Source: Clarireedia homoeocarpa (taxonomy: Eukaryota > Ascomycota > Leotiomycetes > Helotiales > Rutstroemiaceae). From it: DNA of 64,000 bases. Shown piece by piece: positions 24,283-36,586 of the stretch (position 1 is its first letter; each line of letters opens with the position of its first letter). The translations under genes and the position numbers were made by a program. The notes beneath the pieces are model-generated. The model was not told the origin of the DNA. It saw nothing but the letters and a program-made list of their open reading frames with translations, and made no database searches. The DNA lies in the NCBI GenBank assembly GCA_001465935.1, contig LNKV01000028.1, positions 186,001 through 250,000 of the forward strand, given 5' to 3'.

Positions 24283-24940
24283 TATGAATAGGGGACGCTG
24301 GGGAACGCAATATGGGAGGGTTGTGACGACGACTGCGATGACTGGTAATCCCGTAGAACGATATTGGACTATGGCGGTGGATTGAATCACCCGAGAGCAA
24401 AGGCGTAAGTAATCACTCAGTAAGAACGAGATCGAATGTTGACGATATTCGCTTGTTCTGTGAGTGACTCCTTTTCTAGAGGGTCCGCAGCTTTACATGT
24501 AAGATCCCATAAACATGAACCCTACTCTACTCTTGTACAAGATGGGAATTCCTACAGGATGCTCATAGTTGGCCTAGTTATGATTACCTCGCTCAACGAA
24601 ACACATGCATAATGTCCCGAATGCGAAAGCTTGATCTTGTTTTGTGTTACTCTGGCATGAGTAACGAGACGGTCAAACTCATTTGTCAGATGATTTCACT
24701 CGCACTCGCAGACTCACGACAAACACGAGGAAGCTGACCGTCGGCCAGATGCGTTTGCCAGATGTTTTCGGCCGTAGACACATGATCTTGGTGATGTCAT
24801 GTGCAACAATCCAGACTCTGTAGATTCACGTCAAATTTCGAATTAATGAAATGATGTCGCAGGGAGATGTGTGAATATCCAAAGTGTTGTTAAATGACGG
24901 ATATTAAGGAAATTCGAGAAGCGAGTCGAGAACTGATTCG

Positions 24941-24970
24941 AGAAGGTCCAAGAAGGTCCAAGAAGGTCCA
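24941..24970 (+). repeat. 10-bp tandem repeat AGAAGGTCCA x3
   Basis: Three exact adjacent copies, followed by a partial one. Confidence 0.9.
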
Positions 24971-25196
24971 AGGAGATCATCTGGAGAATCGGTGGAGAGG
25001 AGATTCTCAGATTCTCCTCCCCGGACGAATAATCTTATTGGATGAATACTTTGTACCTTTCATTTCCCTTGGCAAGCTAACTTGGGAGGGATGTTGTTTT
25101 TTTGGTTCCTGCGTTAGTTGTGCAGTTTTCCGACTAGTCAGGATCCTGGAACCAACAATCATCCCGCCTTATTCTCCCACCCATGCTCATTTCTGG

Positions 25197-25244
25197 ATGC
25201 CTGGATGCCTGTATGCCTTGATGCCTTTATGCCTTGATGCCTTG
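25197..25244 (+). repeat. 8-bp tandem repeat ATGCCTTG-like x6
   Basis: Six units of eight bases: ATGCCTGG, ATGCCTGT, ATGCCTTG, ATGCCTTT, ATGCCTTG, ATGCCTTG. Confidence 0.85.
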
Positions 25245-25420
25245 CTACGGCGTGGGCATACGTCAAGGCACCAACGTTTGTACAGTACGATGTACTTTCG
25301 TATAGGAAAGGTAAAGGGTCTCCAGGTCGATGTATCGACATGCTCGCACAGACGGGACGAATCATCAGCCCGGGTCGTAGTTCCAGGGCGATCGTGAAGG
25401 AAAACGCAAGCAGCTGTCCA

Positions 25421-25497
25421 GTGTCTAGTGTCTAGTGTCTAATGTCTAATGTCTAGTGTCTAGTGTCTAGTGTCTAGTGTCTAGTGCCTAGTGCCTA
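25421..25497 (+). repeat. Heptamer minisatellite GTGTCTA x11
   Basis: Eleven 7-bp units without spacers: seven GTGTCTA, two ATGTCTA (units 4-5) and two GTGCCTA (units 10-11). The variants are grouped, as expected from slippage after point changes. Not telomeric (TTAGGG) and not CRISPR. Confidence 0.9.
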
Positions 25498-28357
25498 CGT
25501 AATGTTGAGACTTTGATTCTCTTCCATTGATCGGAAAGCTTGGCAACATCTTCGAACGCACAACGGGCCCGCGAGTCCTCGTACCATATCAGTACGGCTG
25601 GCTCACCCGAAGCCGTGACGTGCAGTAGACAAATGAACCGAACAAAGTCAAAAAATGCCTCATCTCGTCTATCACCCGCCACGTTCCTCCGTTCAAATAT
25701 CTTTATCATTCTGTGTTCACTCTGTGTTCAGTACATACAATAAACACGGTACACATTAGTATTCTAGGCCCAAGGGTCTTTTCTCATTTCCTTCTACAAA
25801 GTATATCTGATACGTTATCTGATACGGTATTTCGTACTTGTAAGACTACAACCGTACCGTGCAAATGAAACAAGCATTTTACTTCGTAGACATCATTTAC
25901 CAGACTCCATCCCACGGCACATCACGCACGAGTTCTAGAACTCTTAGATTGTCGCGATAGAAGAGCTCTCCACTCGGTGGCCGGGACCCGCTGTTCATCT
26001 TTGGAGATTGCGAGATTGGGTAGGCTCCACTCGGAGAGCGGCAATCCCTACGAAGTACCAAGTAGATAGATACTCAGGCAATTTCTCACATGAGGCATAT
26101 TTCGCGGTGTGATGGGTTTTCATGTAGAAAATATTAACTTGCTTCATATGGAATCGCTGAGCTTCATATGGAACCCCTGAGAACGGATACACCCAAGCGA
26201 CCCCAGTTTCAAAGGAGAAACTTTAGCCCTTCTGTACAAGTGGTTATAGGTTGTTGCAGTCTGACCAAACTCCTGAATTTAGCGCCCCAGCCAGTATAGT
26301 ATCACGTGGCGTCGGTCGAAACCATCCAGGGTTACAAGGTTACGCCAAGTTACGAAACACACCAATCTCGAGCTGGGGATTTGCGTCTCGTCTCCCCGCG
26401 TTACGTGCCCTTTTACTTTTCTACAGAGTGTCACGTGTCCTCTCTGCAACTTTCCATGACGCCCGCTGTTCGCGGTGGAGATCTTACGCGTTCTCGAAGA
26501 GTCCCTCAACCAAAGTTGTTGAGAGTCTGGTACACCTAGTGGTGCAATCCGGGTCCGCTTTGATATTTGGAAGACATAAAGGAGGCTGTCAAAGGGCCAC
26601 CAGCCATTGATCAGTCTTCAGTGTCATCAGCTGAAAGTTCATCTCCTAAGGTTCATCGCTACACACGGCTGAAGCCCAGCATTGCTGTTTCAGCAGTCCG
26701 CCACGGAGGCTACCAGCTGAGGATATTAGGATTTCTGTGACTAGGCAGAAAGTATGTGCTTCAGATACACTTTGTGAATTCAGGACTATCCCAGCTGCGC
26801 CTTTCTTCTTGTTCACCTCGGCTCGCTGGAGATACACACATCGCGCCACCCATGATTATCGTCACTCCTTCGGTCGTTACCTGTTCAAGTCCATCATCGA
26901 CCTAGGTAGTTCTACACTGCACTATGGCTTGAGGAAACGCCACTTGCGGATATCACAATAATAAAAGCCCCTTGACAAGACTGCGTGGCACCAGATGCTG
27001 CGATGGATGTGTAACCACTTTAAACCGACATCAGGTTCTCAACACTTGGATTGACATTGTTGCTGTCAGAGAGTATATGAAAATGTATATAATTGAAAAA
27101 ACAACCCAGGATTACATTCATCGTTCGGGGCATGCTTCTTGAACCTGCAGTTCAATACGATTTATGCGAGAGTGTTTCAATATCCAAAGTGGCCGCTTAT
27201 CAACACGACTGCACATTCCGGGCCATACTGGAGGGCGACATACGTATCTCTTGAGAAGCGGTTTAAGGTTCGCTGTGCTTCAAGACGTTTTCCAACAATT
27301 CCAGAAACATGTGACAGTACTTTGACCCTGTCTATACCAGCAAAAATTAAATGCCAATGTAGCAAACGCAATAGCTTAATGTGCTTGTTGCCGAGATTTC
27401 GATGTAAGTAAAGTTAAGATAGCTCTATCTCTCGCAGAGTAGAAGGAACAAGTTTTCATCCCCTTTGCTAAATCAACAGCGTCAGTTCTCTATTCAGTCC
27501 AAGGACGAGTCTAGAGACATATGTGAATACACGTTTCGATGTTCAAACCTCGCAGTTGCTACGTATACTATCAATGGATAACTACCTATAGTACTCGTAT
27601 GTACATGAGATCACCCCAACGATGCACCGCTTGACTACCATCTTGCCCCCACTTGTAAAAGTGACGCCACTTCTAGAGAAGTGACAATTACGGCTTATAT
27701 TTCACACCACTTCTATTTCTTTCGCGTGCTGTGATTCACTGCCGTGTGTATTGACTTGCGGTGATTCGAAGGTTTTTGTTTCATGACTTCCTTCAAACAT
27801 GGCGTTTTTCTTTCTTTAATTCGACTCGCCTACCAAATTGCCTGTCTGTCTGTCTGTCTTCTTCCAAGACGAAAGAGACACTTCTTTGCCGCTATCGAAG
27901 AGTGAAGAATCCCTCTCCCTGCCGTCCGCTCGCCAAACTCCTCGTACCATACCTATCAATCACATCAAATAACTCACCACATACGACAGGTGCAAGCCCC
28001 TGAGCTTCGCAGCTCGAATTACCTTGTACTATAGAGATGAACGTCGCTCTGGGTCAATTCAACTATATGATCTGCACCTAGCTAGGTGAGGTGGTGTTGT
28101 TTGCAATCCTGAATTTCCCAAGAAGGACTTGTTATCGTTCTCTGGGTTGTATATCTGTACTCTTTAGATGGCATGGGGATGCAGATTATCGCCGATTTGG
28201 TGCTGTAGATTCTCTGGTTTGACTGTGTCGGTTGGCTTAGTATAGCTGTGGGTGAGACCAATTCGTAGCACCACACTCAGTCACAATAGGGACCAAGTAA
28301 TACAGTTGAATCGGGTTGAATTCTCTAAACTAGGTGGGAGGGAGAGCTGGACTATAT

Positions 28358-28453
28358 NNNNNNNNNNNNNNNNNNNNNNNNNNNNNNNNNNNNNNNNNNN
28401 NNNNNNNNNNNNNNNNNNNNNNNNNNNNNNNNNNNNNNNNNNNNNNNNNNNNN
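28358..28453. other. Assembly gap (96 N)
   Basis: Run of N in the supplied sequence. Real length unknown. ORFs drawn across it are meaningless. Confidence 0.99.
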
Positions 28454-29755
28454 CGTATCCAATGTCCTGTAGTATCTCTCCCGTAGTTCAGTGAATACAC
28501 TGAACCGACAGACTGTTTCCAAGATCCGTCTGCTTTGTGGATGACGAGGTGGGTTGGGTTGAGTTGGGTGGTGTATTATCACATTTCTCTGTACACCGTA
28601 CCTACCTATCCCTACCAGACGTTCAGAGCATGAAGTCTCCCCTCCTATTAAAATGAAGGAGGTCTATCTGCAAAACTCACTTTTTGGAGGAACCTATTCT
28701 GTTACCAAGAAATATCCCTTTCAGCTTCCAATATTGCTGCTTGCTATAATCATAGGATGTCTTGCCGCCACTCGACGAACTTCTCAGACTAGGTGAGCTG
28801 GAGTTTCACTTACCAAAATAGATATGCTCATATCTTAATATTTCAAACCAACCTCTCCTGGATCATCTCATCTCTTGCTTTTGCTCGCCCAAAAGAGAAT
28901 GCCTACCAGAAATCCTGTGCCATTAAATCTAGGAAATATATCAAAATTCTGCACACCCAAGTGTGACGATTCGTACCGAATCATACACGTAGATGCATAT
29001 ATGGCCGGATCAACTGCCCATTCATTGTGGGATCGCTTAAGCAGCTGCTTAGGGCTGCCTAGGGCTTCTGGGACTATATATACGCTTTTCATTCTTCCTG
29101 TAGACAGGCTCTTCTTTCTATAGCTTAATATTCTAAGGCTTGGCACGGAACCTTTATTGTACATCACCATTGCCGTATTGGGCCCCTTCATCCCGGGCCG
29201 GGACTGCATGCCCGTCACACTAAGAACCATTCGTTGATATTTCATTCATATACCTCTTGGTACAAACTAAGATTCTCAATATCAATGGACAAGTCAGACT
29301 GTCCTCGTCGATCACCACTGGGTGCGGATTCTGGATTTTGAAGCAGTTGACCGGAGCAGCAGTTTGTGTTGCGTAGGACGTAAGTGTTCAAGCTTAACCT
29401 TTTCAAGCTTAGCCAGCAGATTGGGGAGAAAAGTGCGTACTTGTGGTGCTCTTGGAGGAGGGGAGGAAAGAGGTTGATGTAAAATGGAATCAACTGAATA
29501 GACTGCATCCTGGTTGACGACTGATAGTGACAAGAAAGAATTAGTTTCTTCTTTTCTCCTTTTCCTTGGCACTAGTTCCGTCTAGGACTAGTCCATGCTG
29601 ACTAATACAAACGAGCCAACATCCTGGCCAAAGTACTACATAGTTCTATGCTCTGCGATGAAATGCTTCTTTCTACATGTTTTTGAAATGGGTTGTGGTT
29701 ATGAGTTCCGATATATTACACAGTCGATTTTTGGAAGATACAGATACGCATCGCA

Positions 29756-31793
29756 ATGGACGCCGCCAGTGAAGCTCAACTTGGCCAGCTATCTGACGGT
29801 GAGTCCCCCGCATCATGGGTGATCGATCGATTTAACTGTAATACGAATTGCTGGTGAATAAGATCTTTCTCCATTTAGGCTCGCTAGCTAGCATCGTATT
29901 TAGCCTCTAGCGCTAACTCTAACGAGACGAACTACTTGGTCGCACAGCAATGAGATGCTTTGCCATGTTTCGCTAACCCAACCAAAGCAGTTTTGCTAAT
30001 AGATTCCAATCCCAGGTTCCTCTGCTGATGGCCGAGCACTACAAACTTCTTCGAACGAGGCTACTGGGCCTACTTCTGAGTCTTTGCAGACTGGATTCAC
30101 ATTCATCCAGGTAGAAGATAGTCATGGTCCACGCACCGTCGCACGCAGCCATGTTATGCGACAGTATTGGCGGGACAGGAAGCTACAAACTGGTAGGAAA
30201 TCAGGAGCGAGTAGGAAGCAGGAACCGATGAGTTTGAGGCCAAAGGGCTTGAAACGTGGAAGCGGACGGGGTAATGGATCCAAACATTCAAAGAGCTCAG
30301 TTTCGGATGATCGAGCCCATCTCCCAGGTCTGGTTACAAACGAAAGTCCACAAAGCTCCAACGATTCTTCACCTTCTGCTACCACCAAGCGTGGGTCAAG
30401 ACTTGATGGGGAGGATATCAGTCAGCATGTTGAGTCGCACGGCCATGCGATCGTTTCTCCAAACAGGATTGCAATCGCAGAAGTGGACCCGTTCTCAAGA
30501 TTCAAGTTCCCCGACACTCCGGAAATGAGGAAACTCCTCCACCACCGTAAGCTATACGGCTATACCCTTTCTCATTTTCTTTCTCCATTCTAAGAAATAT
30601 AGTAACGTGAGAAGATTGTTGGATATCAGCATCGTGCATGGACAAAGAAGCAGCCAGTATAGATTTTGCGCGTGTCGGTTGGCTGTTTTCTAGAGTTATA
30701 TTACTCGATCCGGACCCTTATAATGTGATCATGGGCTTCACGATACACCATATAACACGGCTTCATGGCAAGGAAGAACCGGCTGTTGCTATACAGCATA
30801 AGATAGAAGGGATGCGCTTGATCAATTCCAGACTTGGCGATCCCGAGCAAGCTGTTTCTGATGGAAACATTGGAGCTGTTGCAAACTTCACAAGCCACGA
30901 GGTGAGCCACCCTCATCTCAGGAGTGCGAATTCAAGTCTTTATGCTTTCACTAGCTACTCTCCGGCGCCCCGGAAGATTTTGCTATTCATATGGCCGGAT
31001 TAGACCAAATGGTCAGCACTCGAGGCGGTCTGCTTGCGTTCAACAATAATCCACCACTCCAGCTCGTAATTGAAAGGTGGGTCTGATGTAATGATACTTG
31101 GATTGTAGCATACCAATTGACATTTACAGTCTCGACTTATGCAGAGCTTATATAAGATTTCAGGAGCCAACGTACTCGGCATATGACAAAAGCCTAATAG
31201 ATAAGTTAGCAAGTTTGGGCTACATCGAACCAGAGGTATTGGAGAACGAACTTTCCAGAATGCGCGCTAGGAATGATTTCTGCGCAGACTTTATCAAATT
31301 GGTCGATGGCTTGGAAAAAGCCACCGGTGTGATCAAAAAAACCGCGTCTAAGGGATTATGCCAGGAGCAGTGGGACGATTTTCGCAACTATATTTTCTCA
31401 GCGGCCATGAAAATGGGGTGGACTACGACCGCTGAAGAATCCATGGACGACGTACGAAACACAACAAGGCGTTGTTTTCGGCTGGCATCTCTTGTACTTC
31501 TTCGGGCGACTTTACAAGAATTCCGCAGCATCGCACCATTAAGTGGGAAGTATTTTCGAGGTTGCAAATATCGATTACTTGATACAACAACTGAATGGGG
31601 AAGGGCCATTGAGATGCTGGCTCTTGTGATCCTTCGGGGTCAGCGATCGACAGTAGAAAGACATCGAAGGGCCTGGTATGTTGCCAATGCCATGCTGTCT
31701 TTGCAAAATTTTGGTCTTGAGACATGGAAGATGGTTGAAGAGACCTTGCTGAGTTACCTAGGACTGTCAGAGGGAGCAATAGTCGAAGAGTAA
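29756..31793 (+). CDS. Fungal transcription-factor-domain protein without zinc cluster (PF11951-like)
   Basis: Five exons: 29756-29798, 30016-30546, 30630-30901, 30955-31076, 31130-31793 (543 aa). Introns are 217, 83, 53 and 53 bp. The N-terminal region carries the phrase FIQVEDSHGPRTVARSHVMR, a short conserved block that in many fungal proteins stands where a Zn2Cys6 cluster would be, then a basic, Lys/Arg/Ser-rich stretch. The remainder matches the fungal-specific TF domain 2 pattern (HMAGLDQMVSTRGGLL, then helical segments to the C-terminus). Likely a nuclear regulator or a derived non-DNA-binding relative. Exon 1 encodes only 14 residues, but the joint restores a Gly codon and the frame. 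Confidence 0.85.
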
Positions 31794-33342
31794 CATTCTG
31801 TACAGCATGGCCCTGCCATAGATTTCATCCTTCGGGCTTCCTAGATGGTGAGAAACGGTGGCTTGACAACCCCTATAATAGGCAGCGATAATCATCTGCA
31901 ATCCAAGCTATACTAGCAATCTCGTTCTATATCACCTTACCTAAGCTCAGCATGCCGTCTCCGATGAAAGCAGTCAAAGGGGCTTGTTTCCAATTGATCA
32001 AAAGAAAAAGAAAGCTCTAGCGACCTCATTCGAAACAACACCCACACCATTCGTATATAAGACTTTAAGTCCGTTCTTAATAATCAGGCGGAGCAAGTGA
32101 ACGGGTGAAGCCGCGGGAAAGCCGATGCAGCCATGCATGCACCTTTAAATGTTCAAGAGCATCTCTTAAGCCATATTGACATGCGTAACATTCATCTATC
32201 CAATCATTGGTCTCGGCAAGAGCTGACTTGTGTTGTTGCCTTTGACAAAGTGGACTAGGGCTGAGGTATAAGCTTTTCTTTTTTTCTAACTCTATCTATC
32301 CAGCACATAGATAGAACTAGGCATAGAGATAGATCATCAGCCCCCTCCTCTGTGATACCGTACGAGAAGGGTGCGGGAAAAGAGAGAAAAGGGCACGCAC
32401 CTATTACGGTAAGGTCACATAAGCCCCATGGTCAAAATGATGCCTGCAATGCATGTAGACCAAAAGGCGTGGTCTGGGATTCGACCGTTTGTTTTTTTTA
32501 TTTTGGTCTGGCCCATCCCAGTATCTCAATCGCAATCACCATGATCACAATACCTGCCTACATACGACATACCGAAATCCGAACAGCGATCGCATCTCTC
32601 TCGCCATACCGTTCGGGCTCAATATTTTTTCTTGCCGATGCGCATGGATCTACCATCGCATCGCATATCATTTTGCTTCTGGTCAGGGGTGCGGGCGTGC
32701 AGAGGCTCACCGCTGTAAATACCTGTGCTTGTGATGTCAGACGCAGTGAGGAGGCACCCAAAAGGCGGAGGACTGGGGTGCGCATGTTTGCAAGGGGGGG
32801 AGAAGAATGGAGGGGTTGCTTGGAACGTTCTATGCGTGTGGGTGTGTTGGGTGCGATAAATAAGCAGGAATAGACTGACTAGGGAGTTTGGAATTTGTGT
32901 ATTAAGTGTGGGGGGATCGAGATAGCCTATTGGGAAAAGGCTACCTACCTATTTGCTATTATTCTAACGTTTCTTTTGGGGGGGTGTTGAAACTCTCCCG
33001 CTGTAGCCGATCCGGATCCGCTGTACCGTGTATACCGATTCTGTCCGTTGAATTCCCGACGGATAAGTCTTTTTGGATTGGAGTGGTTCCTTTGGGATGA
33101 TGATGGTGGTGTGGGAGCAATAGAGTCATAGGTATGTATCGAGCTCGGTATGTCCTGGTCGCTTGATTACTGATTATATATGCAATGGATGTGCCATCAT
33201 GGAGGGTTAAAAAAGGAACTGGATTACAAATTCAAAAATCTGATGTCTGGTTTCATGATATATTAGTATCTTTTTACGAACTTGCATTGCTTTCGCTGGA
33301 GATACATCTCACTCTTAGTAAAGAAAAATCAATAAGTTAACA
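31794..33342. other. Intergenic, no supported gene
   Basis: 3' flank of the regulator gene and the promoter side of the bZIP gene. A 173-codon plus-strand ORF (32352-32873) has no motif and overlaps other frames; treated as chance. Confidence 0.5.
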
Positions 33343-34188
33343 ATGGCAATTGCTTCGCCGATGTGGTTTTCGCCTCAGTTGCCTGTTCCCGTGGATCGAG
33401 AGGTACCGTGTGATGTGAGCGGGATGGATAGTTTTGAGTCAGGGTATTCTTACGTATGGTTGAATCTTCCTGGAGATCGTTCGAGCAATTGGACTAACAT
33501 GTTGAAGCCTATGGATTCTATGATGCCTCCGATGGAAAGCACTTTTCCTATACCGCCATATCCCACAAGATATATGGCTGCAATGAATATGCCTATGGAG
33601 CCGCAATTTGCTCAGAGCATTTCCACAGATGAGGGTCATCGGGATGTCAGTTCGGAGAGGGGCGAGGAGATCGAAGCAGAGTTGGCGCAAACAGTAAGTC
33701 CTCCTATAGTGCTGCAAACACATTCATTACAAGACCGGACAACTAACAACGATCCAGAAACGAAGTCGAGGCTCTCAGCGGAAACCGCGAGAAAAGAAGT
33801 CCGTAGCTCAAGGAGTACGCACCCGCGAAACATCACATGACTCAACGGACTCCGTATCAGAAAAGACGCCGGCGCAAAAAATGGTCCGTAGCGCGTGTCT
33901 CGGGTGTATTACAGGTTTGCTAACAGTCTACAGCGCCGTCTAGTACAAAACCGAGTCTCGCAAAGGAACTTTCGCAGGCGGCAGGCAAACGAGCGTCTGA
34001 GGCTAGAAGAACAGGTCAAGATGCTCAGCAGTGAGCTGCATATCCTCAACGATGCTTACCAAGACTTGCTGGGGCGATTCGAGCAGGTACGTCGGGGGAA
34101 CTCGGTGGCGAATAGTGATATGATTAGTAGTTGGATGGGGGATTCCGGCACTATCGGCCAGTTTAACATGGCTGCTGGACTTGAGTGA
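33343..34188 (+). CDS. bZIP transcription factor
   Basis: Three exons: 33343-33693, 33758-33883, 33934-34188 (243 aa). Residues 1-117 are Pro/Met-rich and otherwise unstructured. 118-159 are basic and Ser-rich. The bZIP starts exactly at exon 3: basic region RRLVQNRVSQRNFRRRQ (160-176) with the invariant N-x7-R (N165, R173), then a leucine-zipper-like heptad run ending near DLLGRFEQ. The second intron is 50 bp and uses the weak donor GTCCGT, accepted because it is the only phase-0 join that brings in the basic region, with a GCTAAC branch site 5' of CTACAG. Fungal bZIPs of this size regulate stress, sulfur or secondary metabolism; the target set cannot be read here. Confidence 0.88.
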
Positions 34189-35422
34189 CACAAAAGGTTT
34201 CTTATTGTATATAGTCTTCGGACTGCGGTGTTTGAGTTGACTGTCCGTTTTCTTTTGGATGATGTATGACTGTTCGTCATCAGGTGTTTGGCATGGGCCG
34301 CCCGGAGCGGGATGGAAAAGATAAAGAAAGCTATTCAGGGTTCTGAAAGCACAATGACTGTAAGATCAAATGGAGTTTTGGCATAGGAGAAGTTCTACTC
34401 AGCAACACTGCTACGAAGACGGCTAATCGATAATCAAGAATACAAAGAATATGAAGGATTACTAAACTTTGCAATCGTCATCTACCTAAACCCCTATTTC
34501 CACCGAAGCTTGAGGCGAGTGAATCAATTTGCGGACCTAGAAAACCGTCGCCCCCACGCAAATTTAGAGTCATAACGAGAGATCTGTACTTTGCGTCGCA
34601 CATCCAAGAGCACACGACATCAGGCATCCAGCAATAATTATCGGATGCGTCTAAACCAAGACCCTTTGAGACTTGTCCTTGTACTTGTAGACCGAAGTCA
34701 AGATTCTGTGGTAGAGCACTGACGCTATTCCCAGAAAGGATAACAAATACGGGCAACTATCAGCCACCTATGTCGCTTCTTACGCTTTGCAGTTGCAGTA
34801 TTTGGTGCACTGGTATTGGTGGGTAGGATGAGCATTCGGTCGTTGCCGAGCACAACCCGAAGTACCGATAATAAACTCACCAAAGGCGTGAGGGGTTTGA
34901 AAGACCCTGGATTGCTTTTTGCAGTCAGTCACACCGGGAAATGCTTTCTCTGCTTATGGACTTCTCCGCGGATGCATACATCCTAATGTACCATTGCATT
35001 GGAGCCTGATTCTTCTGCACGATGGGGATGGATCATGGGTGAGTGCCGGTGAATGTTTTGGGGACATAAGGTTTCTTCGAAGAACAGCTGGCACCCCTCA
35101 ATATAAATCAATCATCCAGCGGTTATCACGGCTACGATCGACCGCGGTTCAGGATCTTCCGGATCTGGGGTTTGGAAAAAGAAGGCATAGACATACGTTG
35201 TCGATTGCTAATATACTGTCGCATTAATAAACTCTTGTGCGAGGTTCATCGTGATTTGAGTGGGATGATTATTTTTCTTACATCTTCATGATGGTATACA
35301 GCAGAGTCCGATATCGCTTGTGAAACACAACCACCAACGCCTTTCCATGCAGTCCTCTAATCCAGTTGCCCAAAGATCATGTTGGGCTGGCCTCGATATC
35401 TAGAGGTTGCCTCGTAGACACA
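34189..35422. other. Intergenic, no supported gene
   Basis: Between the bZIP gene (+) and PET191 (-), which converge. A minus-strand frame at 34478-34756 and a plus-strand frame at 34919-35227 are protein-like in composition but match nothing I know. Confidence 0.45.
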
Positions 35423-35856
35423 TCACTCCTTTCTGTATTTCTCATTTTCCAGTTCCCTCCAATCTCTTTCCTCCGGCTCGTTTCCACTCGTTTCCTTGAC
35501 TCCGCTGTTGAATGCTGGTTTCCCTGCATACAGCATATGTCCGCCAGTATTCCTTTCACCCCCTCCTTCGATTTCTTTGCTGACGGATATCGGTTGGTTT
35601 CCTCGGAATCGTTTGCGCATGTCGACCAGGCCTCTTTTGCATTCGCCGTAGCCTTTCTTCAGTTGTTGACACTTGGTAGGCATGGTTTCGAGGAGAGGCG
35701 AGCGTAAACAATCGGAAGGCTTGTTGCGATACACCATGACGCATTCGGATTCTTGAAGACATTGTGCCAGTGCGGCTCCTGTGAGGACGTTGTTAGTCGG
35801 TGGGTCGAGGGATGGAGGGGCTGGAACTTACTGATATCTTTGCAGGAGCTCGGCAT
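35423..35856 (-). CDS. PET191: Cytochrome c oxidase assembly protein PET191
   Basis: Two exons: 35856-35832 and 35778-35423, with a 53-bp GTAAGT..CACAG intron (126 aa). The protein opens MPSSCKDIRAALAQCLQ and carries twin CX9C motifs (C-KDIRAALAQ-C and C-QQLKKGYGE-C) plus the conserved MRKRFRGNQP. Pet191 is a mitochondrial intermembrane-space protein of the COA5 family imported by the Mia40 disulfide relay and needed for assembly of complex IV. Exon 1 is only 25 nt, and the split Arg codon (A|GA) is the same joint that gives the conserved N-terminus. The C-terminal 50 residues are a more variable charged extension. Confidence 0.95.
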
Positions 35857-36586
35857 GATCAAGTCTCAATTGAAGGTGCTCTGAGCGCGGTTTACACTTG
35901 AGTTTGGACCGAGGTAGGTGTTCAAATATCAACAGTAAGTAGCTTTTTTGTTTGCGATCACACAAGCAAAGCATTCCTCTCCATGGGAACAAGCAAGAAG
36001 ATGTCACTATTTCCGAAGAAGTTCCAGGCGATTTTTTCCCATCTCAGCAATCAGGACCCGAAGTTTAACCGGAGTATGTACGCTTTAACATTTGTTTCGA
36101 GAGCATCACTTGAGCACTTGCCTGGCTGAGTAAGTAAGTATTACAGTAAGTAACTGATCACTACGATTGGCAGTGACGTTTTCGTTCCAAGAGGTACGCT
36201 GCGCTCTACATTCTACAAGTGCAATCAATCATCGATACTGTATCAATTGAAGAATTGAAACCGTGAGCTTTTGTCAAGGCATCGTCGACCACAGCAAGAA
36301 GTGAGGCGCATCTGAAGAGGTGAAAAGGTGCGCATCAGGCATGTGAAAGTGGATTGACGCAGTACGGTGTGCAGCGATTGGGGTATTTCGCTCTAGTTTT
36401 TTGTCCACGTCAACAGCTTCATTGGATCCCTTATCCGAATAGGAAAGCAGCCTAGATCTGCGGGAGTTCCACTATTTAAATTGTTTCTTTGTTGATCGAC
36501 GACCGCAATCGCGTTCTCCCTGATGGTGTAGACCTTGGGATACCCTCACCGCACAACGAATTCCTCGAGAGAGGTCGGTCGCCAAC
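35857..36586. other. Divergent promoter region with a possible short gene
   Basis: Shared upstream region of PET191 (-) and the lipase gene (+). An ATG at 35983 opens a 48-codon plus-strand frame to 36129 with a basic, helix-like start (MGTSKKMSLFPKKFQAIFSH). A GTATGT donor at 36074 and a GGCAG acceptor near 36171 could extend it differently. It could be a small gene in its own right; no family recognised. A TATTTAAA element lies at about 36473-36480, roughly 110 bp before the lipase ATG. Confidence 0.35.

Larger units (their letters stand above)
22787..29755. other. 7-kb gene-poor island with minisatellites
   Basis: No ORF here assembles into a recognisable gene. The longest frames (23421-23867 minus, 24894-25397 plus, 26251-26610 plus) are repeat-derived or lack motifs. 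The region holds a G-rich tract (24220-24282), several minisatellites (entries below) and an assembly gap (28358-28453). The left end is the CAP gene promoter and the right end the promoter of the regulator gene starting at 29756. Confidence 0.55.

Noticed and set aside
24894..25397. 167-codon plus-strand ORF
   Set aside because: Runs through two tandem repeats and has no recognisable domain.
25421..25497. Possible CRISPR array
   Set aside because: Units are 7 bp with no spacers in a eukaryotic genome; it is a minisatellite.
32352..32873. 173-codon plus-strand ORF
   Set aside because: No motif, overlaps other frames, contains simple runs, and does not fit any intron-joined gene.
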